In this document: in pieces, positions 1 to 5,394 of the stretch
How the letters are laid out: every line of letters starts with the position of its first letter
Numbering within the stretch: the first letter of the stretch is position 1
Source of the DNA: Legionellaceae bacterium
GTDB lineage: Bacteria > Pseudomonadota > Gammaproteobacteria > Legionellales > Legionellaceae
Length of the DNA stretch: 6,514 nt
Direction of reading: 5' to 3'
Assembly (NCBI GenBank): GCA_023266075.1
Contig: JAHFRX010000086.1
Span: 1-6,514, forward strand
The notes under the pieces: generated by a model
Database searches by the model: none
The model's input: only the letters and a program-made list of their open reading frames with translations
Told to the model about the DNA's origin: nothing
Made by a program: the position numbers and the translations under genes

Positions 1-1106
1 TAGCCAGTATGCCTTATTTTTTTATTAATGCGGGCGTCGTGATGACGGATCCTGCGTTTGTGTTCGCTATCACTTTATGCATGATTTCCGCATGGCTTGC
101 GGTGAGTCATGCGAGCAAAGTTTGGGGAGGATTATTCTTTATTGGTTTAGGATTGGGCTTACTTGCAAAAGGCCCGTTAACGGGCGTATTAGTATTGTTG
201 CCGTTGATAATTTGGACGATGATTGAGCGTAAATATCATTACGTATGGAAAAATTTGCCGTGGATATGGGGTAGTGTATTAACGCTTTTGATTGCGCTTC
301 CGTGGTATGGGTTGGCAGAGCTTCGTACACCTGGATTTTTGCATTACTTTATTGTGGGTGAGCATTTTGGCCGATTCGTTGAGTCTGGCTGGTTAGGTGA
401 TAAGTATGGTTTTGCACATGCATTTCCGTTTGGCATGATTTGGGTGTTTTTGTTAGGTGCTACCGTTCCCTGGGTGTTACTGGTGATATATGACGTACTG
501 GTACAATCTAAACGGCGCCAAGTGGTCATTGGTGCACGAGATGGTTGGGTGACTTACCTAATGTGTTTCATACTAGTGCCACTTATCTTTTTTACATTTT
601 CTCGTAATATCATTTATACCTACACATTTACCGTATTACCGCCTTTAGCTTTGTTAATCGTAGAAGGAATACAGCGGCAATTTTTGCCAACGTTAACATT
701 AAAGCGTTGCGCATGGGTGGCCTCAAGTGTAGGCACTTGTTGTGTTCTCTTATCACTTTTTTTGTTTATAAGGCCGGCGTTGGTCTCGAAATCACAAGAA
801 CGAGTGGTTCATGTGTGGCAATCGTTTCATCCTCATTCTAAACTGATTTATTGGGCCAACGAACCAGATTTTTCTGCTCGATTTTATGCGCACGGTCGTG
901 TGCAGGCGACAAGAGATGAGCATGCGCTTCTTGAATGGTTGCAACAGCCCCATCATCAATATCTTGTTGTACGACAAGATCAGCTCAATGAAATTTCTGA
1001 AGGCTTGCGTCGGCGATGGAGGCCTGCTGCACACATTCAAGTACAAAATAAAGTATTTATTTTGTACGAAATCCGTTCTCGTTTGGTGCATAAGGCGTTT
1101 GTGTAA
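1..1106 (+). CDS. ArnT/PMT-family membrane glycosyltransferase, 5'-truncated
   Basis: This is the 3' part of a polytopic GT-C glycosyltransferase resembling ArnT and related family 39/83 enzymes, which move a sugar from a polyprenyl-phosphate carrier to lipid A or another envelope acceptor on the periplasmic side. The frame is open from base 3, and the first visible Met (base 9) sits inside a conserved core segment, so the true start is upstream. Counting from that Met, hydrophobic helices lie at about residues 16-33, 40-71, 84-99, 140-162, 180-197, 203-221 and 233-252, followed by a soluble C-terminal tail to 365. Family-like motifs are V-M-T-D-P near residue 11, A-K-G-P-L-T-G near 53, and E-H-F-G-R-F near 118, matching the E-H-x-x-R-F loop of ArnT. 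About one third of the protein is missing on the N-terminal side. Acceptor and sugar cannot be read from the sequence. The gene converges on dapE with a 3-base gap. Confidence 0.85.
   Translation, partial: ASMPYFFINAGVVMTDPAFVFAITLCMISAWLAVSHASKVWGGLFFIGLGLGLLAKGPLTGVLVLLPLIIWTMIERKYHYVWKNLPWIWGSVLTLLIALPWYGLAELRTPGFLHYFIVGEHFGRFVESGWLGDKYGFAHAFPFGMIWVFLLGATVPWVLLVIYDVLVQSKRRQVVIGARDGWVTYLMCFILVPLIFFTFSRNIIYTYTFTVLPPLALLIVEGIQRQFLPTLTLKRCAWVASSVGTCCVLLSLFLFIRPALVSKSQERVVHVWQSFHPHSKLIYWANEPDFSARFYAHGRVQATRDEHALLEWLQQPHHQYLVVRQDQLNEISEGLRRRWRPAAHIQVQNKVFILYEIRSRLVHKAFV
1041..1067. repeat. Perfect 12-bp inverted repeat at the glycosyltransferase/dapE convergence
   Basis: Arms GTACAAAATAAA (1041-1052) and TTTATTTTGTAC (1056-1067) are perfect complements around a 3-base loop. 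The repeat lies in the last codons of the glycosyltransferase frame and about 43 bases past the dapE stop codon, so it would form a 3' hairpin in the dapD-dapE transcript. The stem is AT-rich and no clear U-run follows on either strand, so it is not a textbook intrinsic terminator. Its position between converging genes with no other room for a terminator suggests an mRNA 3'-end role, which is inference. Confidence 0.6.
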
Positions 1107-1109
1107 GCA

Positions 1110-2240
1110 TTAAGTTAAAAGCATCTGCATGAGCCGGTAGTAAACGCGCTCTAGCGCTATCAAATTTTCTAAACTGACACATTCATTGACCTGATGAATC
1201 GTTTTGTTGCTTGGTCCAAGCTCAATGACTTCAATACCATAAGGTGCGATAAAGCGACCATCAGAAGTACCGCCTGTTGTGGAGGTCATCGGTGTGCGAT
1301 GAAGTTCTGTCTGAATGGCTTTGATACAGGCGTCTAGTAAGTTACCTTTGCTGGTTAAAAAGGGATCGCCATTGTGTCGCCAGGTTATCAGCGGAGATAA
1401 ATTAAAAGAAGCGAACAACGCCTCGATTTTCTGGATGAGACCTTGTGCGGTTTGCTCTGTGGAGTAGCGTAGATTGAGATGTACAGCGAGATCACCTGGA
1501 ATAATATTCGATGCATGACCTTTGGCATGAATATGTGTCATTTGTAATGAGGTGGGTGGAAAATGCTCATTACCGGCATCCCATACGGTATGAGCTAAAG
1601 TTGTCAGCGCTTCTAGTGCGAGATGAATTGGATTTATCGCAAGCTGAGGATAAGCCACATGGCCTTGCTTCCCCATAAAAGTGACTTCAGCAGATAAAGA
1701 GCCCCGGCGTCCAATTTTGATGACATCACCGGTATCATGTTCGCTAGAAGGTTCGCCCACCACGCAGTAGTCTGGTAATTGTCCAAGCGCTTTAAGCTTT
1801 TCCATCATAACCGGGGTACCTTTTTCAAAGTCGTTGCCTTCTTCGCCACTGGTGATAAGAAAGCCTAAGCTTCCGTCAAATGTCGGATAATCAGTTAAAA
1901 AACGTTTTGTAGCTTCCAGCATTGCGGCAAGACTGCCTTTCATGTCGGCAGTACCTCGACCGTAAAGCAGGCCTTGTTTTTCAATCAATTCAAAGGGGGG
2001 CGTTTGCCAAAGATGTTCGTCGCCAACGGGAACGACGTCGGTATGACCTGCCAAGAGTAAAAAGGGTTTTTTTTGACCGACACGTGCAAATAGGTTGGCT
2101 ACAGGCGGTTGATCCCATTTTTCACAATGAAATCCGAGTGTTTCAAGTTGTTGTTGAATAAATTGCTGGCAGCCTCTATCTTCTGGCGTAACAGAGGGAT
2201 AATGAATCAGCGTTGCAAGTAGTGATTGAAGAGTATTCAT
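1110..2240 (-). CDS. dapE: Succinyl-diaminopimelate desuccinylase DapE
   Basis: A zinc-dependent M20-family hydrolase that cleaves N-succinyl-LL-2,6-diaminopimelate to LL-diaminopimelate and succinate in the cytoplasm, supplying peptidoglycan and lysine synthesis. The protein is 376 residues, the usual DapE length. Metal and catalytic residues are all visible: H66 and D68 in A-G-H-T-D, D99 in G-R-G-T-A-D-M-K-G, the pair E133-E134 in S-G-E-E-G, E163 in V-G-E-P, and H349 in N-K-T-I-H-Q-V-N-E. The dimerisation domain lies at about 180-290. The frame is open 27 codons further upstream, but that extension would lie inside dapD. The ATG at 2240 gives the family N-terminus and overlaps the dapD stop as ATGA (2237-2240), so translation is probably coupled. 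A weak AAGAG lies about 10 bases before it. An A8 run on the coding strand (2067-2074) crosses codons for Q-K-K-P. No key residue is missing. Confidence 0.96.
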   Translation of the reverse strand: MNTLQSLLATLIHYPSVTPEDRGCQQFIQQQLETLGFHCEKWDQPPVANLFARVGQKKPFLLLAGHTDVVPVGDEHLWQTPPFELIEKQGLLYGRGTADMKGSLAAMLEATKRFLTDYPTFDGSLGFLITSGEEGNDFEKGTPVMMEKLKALGQLPDYCVVGEPSSEHDTGDVIKIGRRGSLSAEVTFMGKQGHVAYPQLAINPIHLALEALTTLAHTVWDAGNEHFPPTSLQMTHIHAKGHASNIIPGDLAVHLNLRYSTEQTAQGLIQKIEALFASFNLSPLITWRHNGDPFLTSKGNLLDACIKAIQTELHRTPMTSTTGGTSDGRFIAPYGIEVIELGPSNKTIHQVNECVSLENLIALERVYYRLMQMLLT

Positions 2241-3094
2241 GGCGCTATATCTCTTAATAACGCATTGATCCCTATCTTTGCACGTGTTTTCTCGTCCACT
2301 TGTTTCACAATGACAGCACAATAAAGACTATGTGTTTTATCTTCGCTGGGGAGAGCGCCTGCAACGACGACAGCACCGGCGGGAATACGACCATAAGTAA
2401 TTTCAGCACGCTCCCGATGATATATTTTTGTGCTTTGCCCAATGAAAACACCCATGGAAATAACAGCACCTTTCTCGACAATGACACCTTCAACAATTTC
2501 TGATCGTGCACCGATAAAGCAGTTGTCTTCAATAATTGTGGGATTCGCTTGCAAGGGCTCAAGGACACCACCAATGCCGACACCACCAGATAAGTGAACA
2601 TTTTTTCCTATTTGAGCGCAAGAGCCTACTGTAGCCCAAGTATCGACCATTACACCCGTATCGATGTATGCACCAATGTTGACAAATGACGGCATGAGTA
2701 TGCTATTTTTACCGACAAATGCACCGCGACGAACGGTTGCTTGTGGAACAATACGAACACCCATATCGATAAATTGTTGCTCAGTAGCATGTTTATATTT
2801 TAAATCAATTTTGTCATAAAACTGGCAGTGGTTAGCACGAATGATATGATTTGGATAGCGTTTAAAGCACAGTAAAATTGCTTTTTTAACCCATTGATGC
2901 ACAACCCAGGTACCTTCAATCTTCTCAGCCGTGCGAAGCCGACCGTCATCGAGTGCCTGTAGCGTGTTTTCAAGTGCATCATCGAGTTCTTTAGGACAAT
3001 GTGTGGGGTTAATATCATGACGTTCTTCAAAGTATTGCTCAATAAGTGATTGATAAGCGTGCATGGTCGTCTGTAAAAGAGAATTGTTACTCAT
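2237..3094 (-). CDS. dapD: Tetrahydrodipicolinate N-succinyltransferase DapD
   Basis: A cytoplasmic trimeric enzyme that transfers succinyl from succinyl-CoA to tetrahydrodipicolinate, the committed step of the succinylase branch of the diaminopimelate/lysine pathway. The 285-residue frame has an alpha-helical N-terminal domain (to about 115) and a left-handed beta-helix of hexapeptide repeats (about 118-245). The latter includes the highly conserved segments [17 protein letters not shown] and [11 protein letters not shown], close to E. coli DapD. The end S-L-Y-C-A-V-I-V-K is also typical. The ATG at 3094 is about 10 residues longer than E. coli DapD, and an in-frame ATG at 3064 would match that length. 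I keep 3094 because an AAGAG stands about 9 bases before it, while no purine-rich site precedes 3064. It is the first gene of a dapD-dapE pair and diverges from the gspC-like gene. Confidence 0.96.
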   Translation of the reverse strand: MSNNSLLQTTMHAYQSLIEQYFEERHDINPTHCPKELDDALENTLQALDDGRLRTAEKIEGTWVVHQWVKKAILLCFKRYPNHIIRANHCQFYDKIDLKYKHATEQQFIDMGVRIVPQATVRRGAFVGKNSILMPSFVNIGAYIDTGVMVDTWATVGSCAQIGKNVHLSGGVGIGGVLEPLQANPTIIEDNCFIGARSEIVEGVIVEKGAVISMGVFIGQSTKIYHRERAEITYGRIPAGAVVVAGALPSEDKTHSLYCAVIVKQVDEKTRAKIGINALLRDIAP

Positions 3095-3100
3095 TTTAAG

Positions 3101-3152
3101 TTGCTCTTAAAAGATAGGCAAGATATGCTGATCAACATTTCATGAGTATATT
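3101..3152. promoter_or_regulatory. Predicted divergent promoters for dapD and the gspC-like gene
   Basis: Only 67 bases separate the two divergent start codons, so both promoters must sit here or run into the genes. For the plus strand, TTGCTC (3101-3106) and TATGCT (3124-3129) stand 17 bases apart. A better lone -10, TATATT (3147-3152), would place transcription start within a few bases of the ATG at 3162, giving a nearly leaderless message. On the minus strand TATACT (3145-3150) is a good -10 for dapD but lacks a recognisable -35. These are consensus matches judged by eye and are weak individually. The two best -10 boxes overlap each other and lie inside the inverted repeat. Confidence 0.3.
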
Positions 3153-3159
3153 GATCAGC
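3127..3159. promoter_or_regulatory. Inverted repeat between dapD and gspC-like gene, possible operator
   Basis: Perfect 9-base arms GCTGATCAA (3127-3135) and TTGATCAGC (3151-3159) flank 15 bases. Extending outward and inward keeps further matches with two mismatches. Each arm carries the palindrome TGATCA, so the site has four-fold symmetry of the kind bound by two dimers of a transcription factor. Centre-to-centre spacing of the TGATCA units is about 24 bases. The right arm ends 2 bases before the gspC-like start codon, and the repeat covers the candidate -10 boxes of both directions. The regulator is unknown. It could instead act as an RNA hairpin. Confidence 0.5.
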
Positions 3160-3161
3160 GT

Positions 3162-3671
3162 ATGATTTCTATCGATTTCAAAGCCATTTTGGTTAAAAGT
3201 TTGACGCCAAGATTGTTATGTGCTTTTTTCGGGTTATTGGTTGTGACTGAGTTGATGTTTGGGTTAAAAACTTATTTTACAAACGAATCTGTGAATATGC
3301 CCATAAGTCACCCGACGATAGCCTCTATTGTGCCTATTGCGCGTGAAGATGTTTTAAAGATGTCATTGTTTGGAGAGTTCCTGCCAGAAAATCTTGCGGG
3401 TGTTGAGTTAAAAAACTCGACACTGCATGTTAAATTGTTGGGTGTGTTATTATCAAAAGATGAAAAGAAATCCGAAGTGATACTAGAGCTACAAAATGGC
3501 GAACAACATGTCTATCATGTTGGTGATACGGTTTCTGGTGGTGCTGTGATTCAACGGATTAATCAAGATGAAATATATGTTTCTCGTAATGGTCGTGTTG
3601 AGTATTTATTTTTGCCTGAAAAGGGGATAAACTTGGATTCCCCTGAACCTGGCTTAACGTTTGAGAGATAA
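3162..3671 (+). CDS. GspC-like type II secretion inner-membrane protein
   Basis: A 169-residue protein with the layout of GspC, the bitopic inner-membrane component that links the type II secretion inner-membrane platform to the secretin GspD. It has a short cytoplasmic N-terminus (about 1-16), one membrane helix (about 17-35), a periplasmic linker, and an HR-type domain at about 66-152. The HR domain shows the family pattern: S-L-F-G at 68-71, then L-L-G-V-L, E-V-I-L-E-L-Q-N-G, Y-H-V-G-D near 118-122, and a final R-V-E-Y-L-F-L. There is no PDZ or coiled-coil domain after the HR domain, so it is a short form. The other gsp genes are absent nearby; scattered gsp loci, with lspC apart from the main cluster, are known in Legionella. 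No Shine-Dalgarno sequence precedes the ATG at 3162. The downstream lipoprotein is tightly coupled. GspC-like rather than another HR-domain protein is my best reading. Confidence 0.8.
   Translation: MISIDFKAILVKSLTPRLLCAFFGLLVVTELMFGLKTYFTNESVNMPISHPTIASIVPIAREDVLKMSLFGEFLPENLAGVELKNSTLHVKLLGVLLSKDEKKSEVILELQNGEQHVYHVGDTVSGGAVIQRINQDEIYVSRNGRVEYLFLPEKGINLDSPEPGLTFER
3663..3667 (+). promoter_or_regulatory. Ribosome binding site that selects a TTG start for the lipoprotein
   Basis: GAGAG stands 5 bases before the TTG at 3673 and lies inside the last codons of the gspC-like gene (stop at 3669-3671). It is 20 bases from the first in-frame ATG at 3688, too far to serve it. This site therefore favours the TTG at 3673 over the ATG at 3688 or the TTG at 3661. 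Confidence 0.55.
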
Positions 3672-3672
3672 A

Positions 3673-4032
3673 TTGCATTATTTCCGCATGTTTTTTTTGA
3701 GTATTCCATTGTTCGTTGTGGCCGGTTGTTCTACTGTTCACAATTATAATTTAACAGAAGGGGTCCGAAGTTTTCGTGTACAAGATTATCGTCACGCGTT
3801 TATTCGTCTGAAACCTGAAGCGGAAAGAGGTCAGCGAGACGCTCAATATGCCGTTGGGTATATGTATTACTATGGTCAGGGTGTGATTGAGAACCGTAGA
3901 AAAGCATGTTTCTGGATCACTAAAGCGGCTAAAGCGGGACAGCCTGAAGCAATTGTTGCATTAAAAAAAATTAAAACGTTGCCTTCCTCACATCCACTGG
4001 AGTCCAATGCGCGTCGAGTATTGACTTCATAG
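3673..4032 (+). CDS. Small Sel1-repeat lipoprotein
   Basis: A predicted outer-membrane lipoprotein of 119 residues from the TTG at 3673. The signal peptide is M-H-Y-F-R followed by a hydrophobic stretch and a lipobox V-A-G-C, with lipidated C19 and Ser at +2, which normally routes to the outer membrane. From about 49 to 89 it matches a Sel1-like repeat: A-E-R-G-Q, D-A-Q-Y-A-V-G-Y-M-Y-Y-Y-G-Q-G-V, then A-C-F-W-I-T-K-A-A-K-A-G, followed by the start of a second unit. Such repeats are alpha-helical protein-binding scaffolds. The start is chosen because TTG has a GAGAG at 5 bases and gives a basic n-region; the ATG at 3688 would leave no positive charge before the hydrophobic core. It starts one base after the gspC-like stop, so the two are probably co-translated. 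A T8 run (3691-3698) lies in the signal peptide. The last 62 bases overlap mutY on the other strand. The specific function is unknown; a secretion-assembly role is inference. Confidence 0.8.
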   Translation: MHYFRMFFLSIPLFVVAGCSTVHNYNLTEGVRSFRVQDYRHAFIRLKPEAERGQRDAQYAVGYMYYYGQGVIENRRKACFWITKAAKAGQPEAIVALKKIKTLPSSHPLESNARRVLTS

Positions 4033-5014
4033 GTTTGGGAAGACCGAGTCTGTCGAGTGATGTTTGCGTAACCCATGAACCTTTTAGATGAAGACGTTCT
4101 TTATCGTCCGTGGTTAGTTGTTGTCGAAAAATATCGAGGCGTAATTGAAAATGTGTGAATTGGTGTTTGAGCTGCATAAAGGGTTGTGGTGAGTGCGCTG
4201 ATATCTCCCCACCTAGCAAAGGCAAACACCATAATCCTCCCCAAATACCTTGGTTAGGCCGTTTTTCAAGATATACCGTATCCGCTGTGTGGAGTAATAA
4301 AAACTGCGTTGTTTTATGCGGTATCGCTTGACGTTGAGGTTTATGTGGAAATATGTGAGCCTGTTGTGTGAGATGTGCTTGGCAATGCTGATTCACAGGG
4401 CAACGCGGACATGTTGGATTTTTTGGGGTGCAACAAGTAGCACCTAAATCCATAATTGCTTGTGTGTATTCACGTGGTTGATGTGTTGCTAAGCAAAGAG
4501 AGGCAAGTTTAAGAAGCTGTTTTTCGGTATGTGGATGACGCACAGGACCTTCCACTAAAAAATAACGACTTAAAACACGCTTCACATTACCATCTAAAAT
4601 GGCACTTGGTTTTTCAAAGGCGAGTGCGCTAATGGCTGCGGCTGTTGATGCACCAATACCGGGTAGTGTTATCAGTGTTTCTACGTCTTCAGGAAATTGT
4701 CCGTTGAAAGTCTGACGGATCATTTGTGCTGTGCGATGTAGATTTCGCGCTCGGCTATAGTAACCGAGTCCTGACCAGAGCGCGAGGACCTCATCTTCCG
4801 GAGCAACACTGAGTGCATGTAGGTCTGGAAAATGCGTGATGAAGCGTGTGAAATAAGGAATAACCGTTTTGACTTGTGTTTGTTGAAGCATGATCTCAGA
4901 GAGCCACACTTTATAAGGGTCATACGGGTACTGCCAAGGAAGATTTTTTCGTCCGTGACGATCGTACCACAACAACAAAGGTTGGGTAAACGCTTTCAGA
5001 ACGGAAGCGTTTAT
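3971..5014 (-). CDS. mutY: Adenine DNA glycosylase MutY, apparent ATA start
   Basis: A base-excision repair enzyme that removes adenine mispaired with 8-oxoguanine or guanine. From the ATA at 5014 the protein is 347 residues, close to E. coli MutY (350). Visible parts: the N-terminal glycosylase fold with L-P-W-Q (25-28); catalytic E40 in S-E-I-M-L-Q-Q-T-Q; helix-hairpin-helix L-P-G-I-G-A-S-T-A (117-125); catalytic D141 in I-L-D-G-N-V-K-R-V-L; the iron-sulphur ligands C195, C202, C205, C211 with spacing 6-2-5; and a C-terminal NUDIX-like 8-oxoG recognition domain (about 230-335). No ATG or GTG occurs in frame between the upstream stop at 5087 and the conserved core. TTG at 4978 has no Shine-Dalgarno sequence and would drop the first 12 residues. 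ATA at 5014 has AAGGAA at 7 bases and aligns with the family N-terminus. It follows rpsT by 11 bases and is likely co-transcribed. The function call is secure; the start is not. Confidence 0.93.
   Translation of the reverse strand: MNASVLKAFTQPLLLWYDRHGRKNLPWQYPYDPYKVWLSEIMLQQTQVKTVIPYFTRFITHFPDLHALSVAPEDEVLALWSGLGYYSRARNLHRTAQMIRQTFNGQFPEDVETLITLPGIGASTAAAISALAFEKPSAILDGNVKRVLSRYFLVEGPVRHPHTEKQLLKLASLCLATHQPREYTQAIMDLGATCCTPKNPTCPRCPVNQHCQAHLTQQAHIFPHKPQRQAIPHKTTQFLLLHTADTVYLEKRPNQGIWGGLWCLPLLGGEISAHSPQPFMQLKHQFTHFQLRLDIFRQQLTTDDKERLHLKGSWVTQTSLDRLGLPKPMKSILDAHWTPVDVRKATF
4988..5012 (-). terminator. Hairpin after rpsT, overlapping the mutY start: possible attenuator
   Basis: On the minus strand AAACGCTT and AAGCGTTT pair perfectly over 8 bases around a 9-base loop, beginning 13 bases after the rpsT stop and on the third base of the putative mutY ATA start. 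The A-rich 5' side and T-ending 3' side resemble a small intrinsic terminator, but the T-run is only three bases before ACCC, so termination would be partial at best. It may attenuate transcription between rpsT and mutY, or hold the start of mutY in a fold. Both roles are inference; the pairing is directly seen. Confidence 0.4.
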
Positions 5015-5021
5015 GGTCGCG

Positions 5022-5027
5022 TTCCTT
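5022..5027 (-). promoter_or_regulatory. Ribosome binding site supporting the mutY ATA start
   Basis: AAGGAA on the minus strand overlaps the rpsT stop codon and stands 7 bases before the ATA at 5014. Its strength and spacing are ideal for initiation there. No ATG, GTG or TTG lies within its normal reach in the mutY frame. Confidence 0.6.
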
Positions 5028-5298
5028 ACTTCGATTCTGCCATCGCTTTTACACGTGCATTTAAACGACTTTTGATGCGAGAAGCTTTATTTTTGTGAAT
5101 CAAACTCTTAGCTGCCGCTTTGTCGACGATAGATTGTGCTTTTAAGAGTGCAGAGCGAGCATCATCTTTACTGCCGGTCTCTATTGCTTTTAGCACATTT
5201 TTAACATAAGTTCTGTACATTGAGCGTGCACTTGCGTTGTGCTGACGGCGCTTGACGTTTTGGCGAGCGCGCTTGATTGCTGATTTAATGTTTGCCAC
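5026..5298 (-). CDS. rpsT: 30S ribosomal protein S20
   Basis: A primary 16S rRNA-binding protein of the small subunit, 90 residues, slightly longer than the 87 of E. coli. It is very basic, with the family N-terminus [10 protein letters not shown], then [11 protein letters not shown], and the conserved [13 protein letters not shown] near the end. The start is GTG at 5298: GGAG (5306-5309) stands 7 bases before it, and the next residues A-N-I-K match the family. An in-frame TTG at 5313 would add five unconserved residues and lies upstream of that ribosome site. E. coli rpsT also uses a non-ATG start (TTG), linked to autoregulation by free S20; similar control here is inference. It is the first gene of an rpsT-mutY unit with a strong promoter upstream. 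Confidence 0.97.
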   Translation of the reverse strand: MANIKSAIKRARQNVKRRQHNASARSMYRTYVKNVLKAIETGSKDDARSALLKAQSIVDKAAAKSLIHKNKASRIKSRLNARVKAMAESK

Positions 5299-5315
5299 TG
5301 ATAATCTCCACAAAT

Positions 5316-5344
5316 TTTACTGTTGAGCAAAAGTCACGTATCAT
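5316..5344 (+). promoter_or_regulatory. Predicted promoter for the GDSL acylhydrolase gene
   Basis: TTTACT (5316-5321) and TATCAT (5339-5344) are separated by 17 bases and would start transcription near 5351, leaving about 45 untranslated bases. The -10 matches the consensus at five of six positions and the -35 at four. It overlaps the rpsT -10 on the other strand almost exactly, so the two promoters probably compete. Confidence 0.35.
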
Positions 5345-5368
5345 GCAAGATTATCTTGTTTTTGTCAA
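5340..5368 (-). promoter_or_regulatory. Predicted rpsT promoter
   Basis: On the minus strand a perfect TTGACA -35 (5363-5368) is followed after 17 bases by CATGAT (5340-5345) as -10. Transcription would start near 5333, giving about a 35-base leader before the GTG. The perfect -35 and ideal spacing suit a strongly expressed ribosomal protein gene. Confidence 0.6.
5346..5358. promoter_or_regulatory. 13-base palindrome inside the divergent promoters, possible operator
   Basis: CAAGAT and ATCTTG are perfect complements around one central T. The palindrome lies in the spacer of the rpsT promoter and at the predicted start point of the GDSL gene, where a bound protein would affect both. It matches no regulator site that I recognise. 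Confidence 0.35.
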
Positions 5369-5384
5369 TGCTGTATTTTTTCAT

Positions 5385-5389
5385 GGAGG
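5385..5389 (+). promoter_or_regulatory. Ribosome binding site deciding the GDSL gene start
   Basis: GGAGG stands 5 bases before the ATG at 5395 and 2 bases before the ATG at 5392. In-frame ATGs at 5383 and 5368 overlap it or lie upstream of it, so 5395 is the best start, with 5392 just possible. Confidence 0.7.
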
Positions 5390-5394
5390 GAATG

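Noticed and set aside
172..185. Perfect 14-base palindrome GCCCGTTAACGGGC
   Set aside because: It lies inside the conserved A-K-G-P-L-T-G codons of the glycosyltransferase, far from any gene boundary, so it is most simply explained by the coding sequence.
792..1091. 99-codon open frame on the minus strand opposite the glycosyltransferase
   Set aside because: It has no ribosome site, a composition unlike a real protein and a better-supported gene on the other strand; it is a shadow frame.
2241..2321. N-terminal extension of dapE to 2321
   Set aside because: The added residues lie inside dapD, are Cys-rich and unlike the family; the ATGA overlap gives the normal start.
4832..5098. 88-codon plus-strand frame across the mutY/rpsT junction
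   Set aside because: It is antisense to two well-identified genes, has no recognisable domain and no ribosome site.
5368..5394. In-frame upstream ATGs (5368, 5383) as starts giving the GDSL enzyme a signal peptide
   Set aside because: The added residues contain an acidic Glu and no basic n-region with a cleavage site, and the GGAGG at 5385-5389 fits only the ATG at 5392 or 5395.
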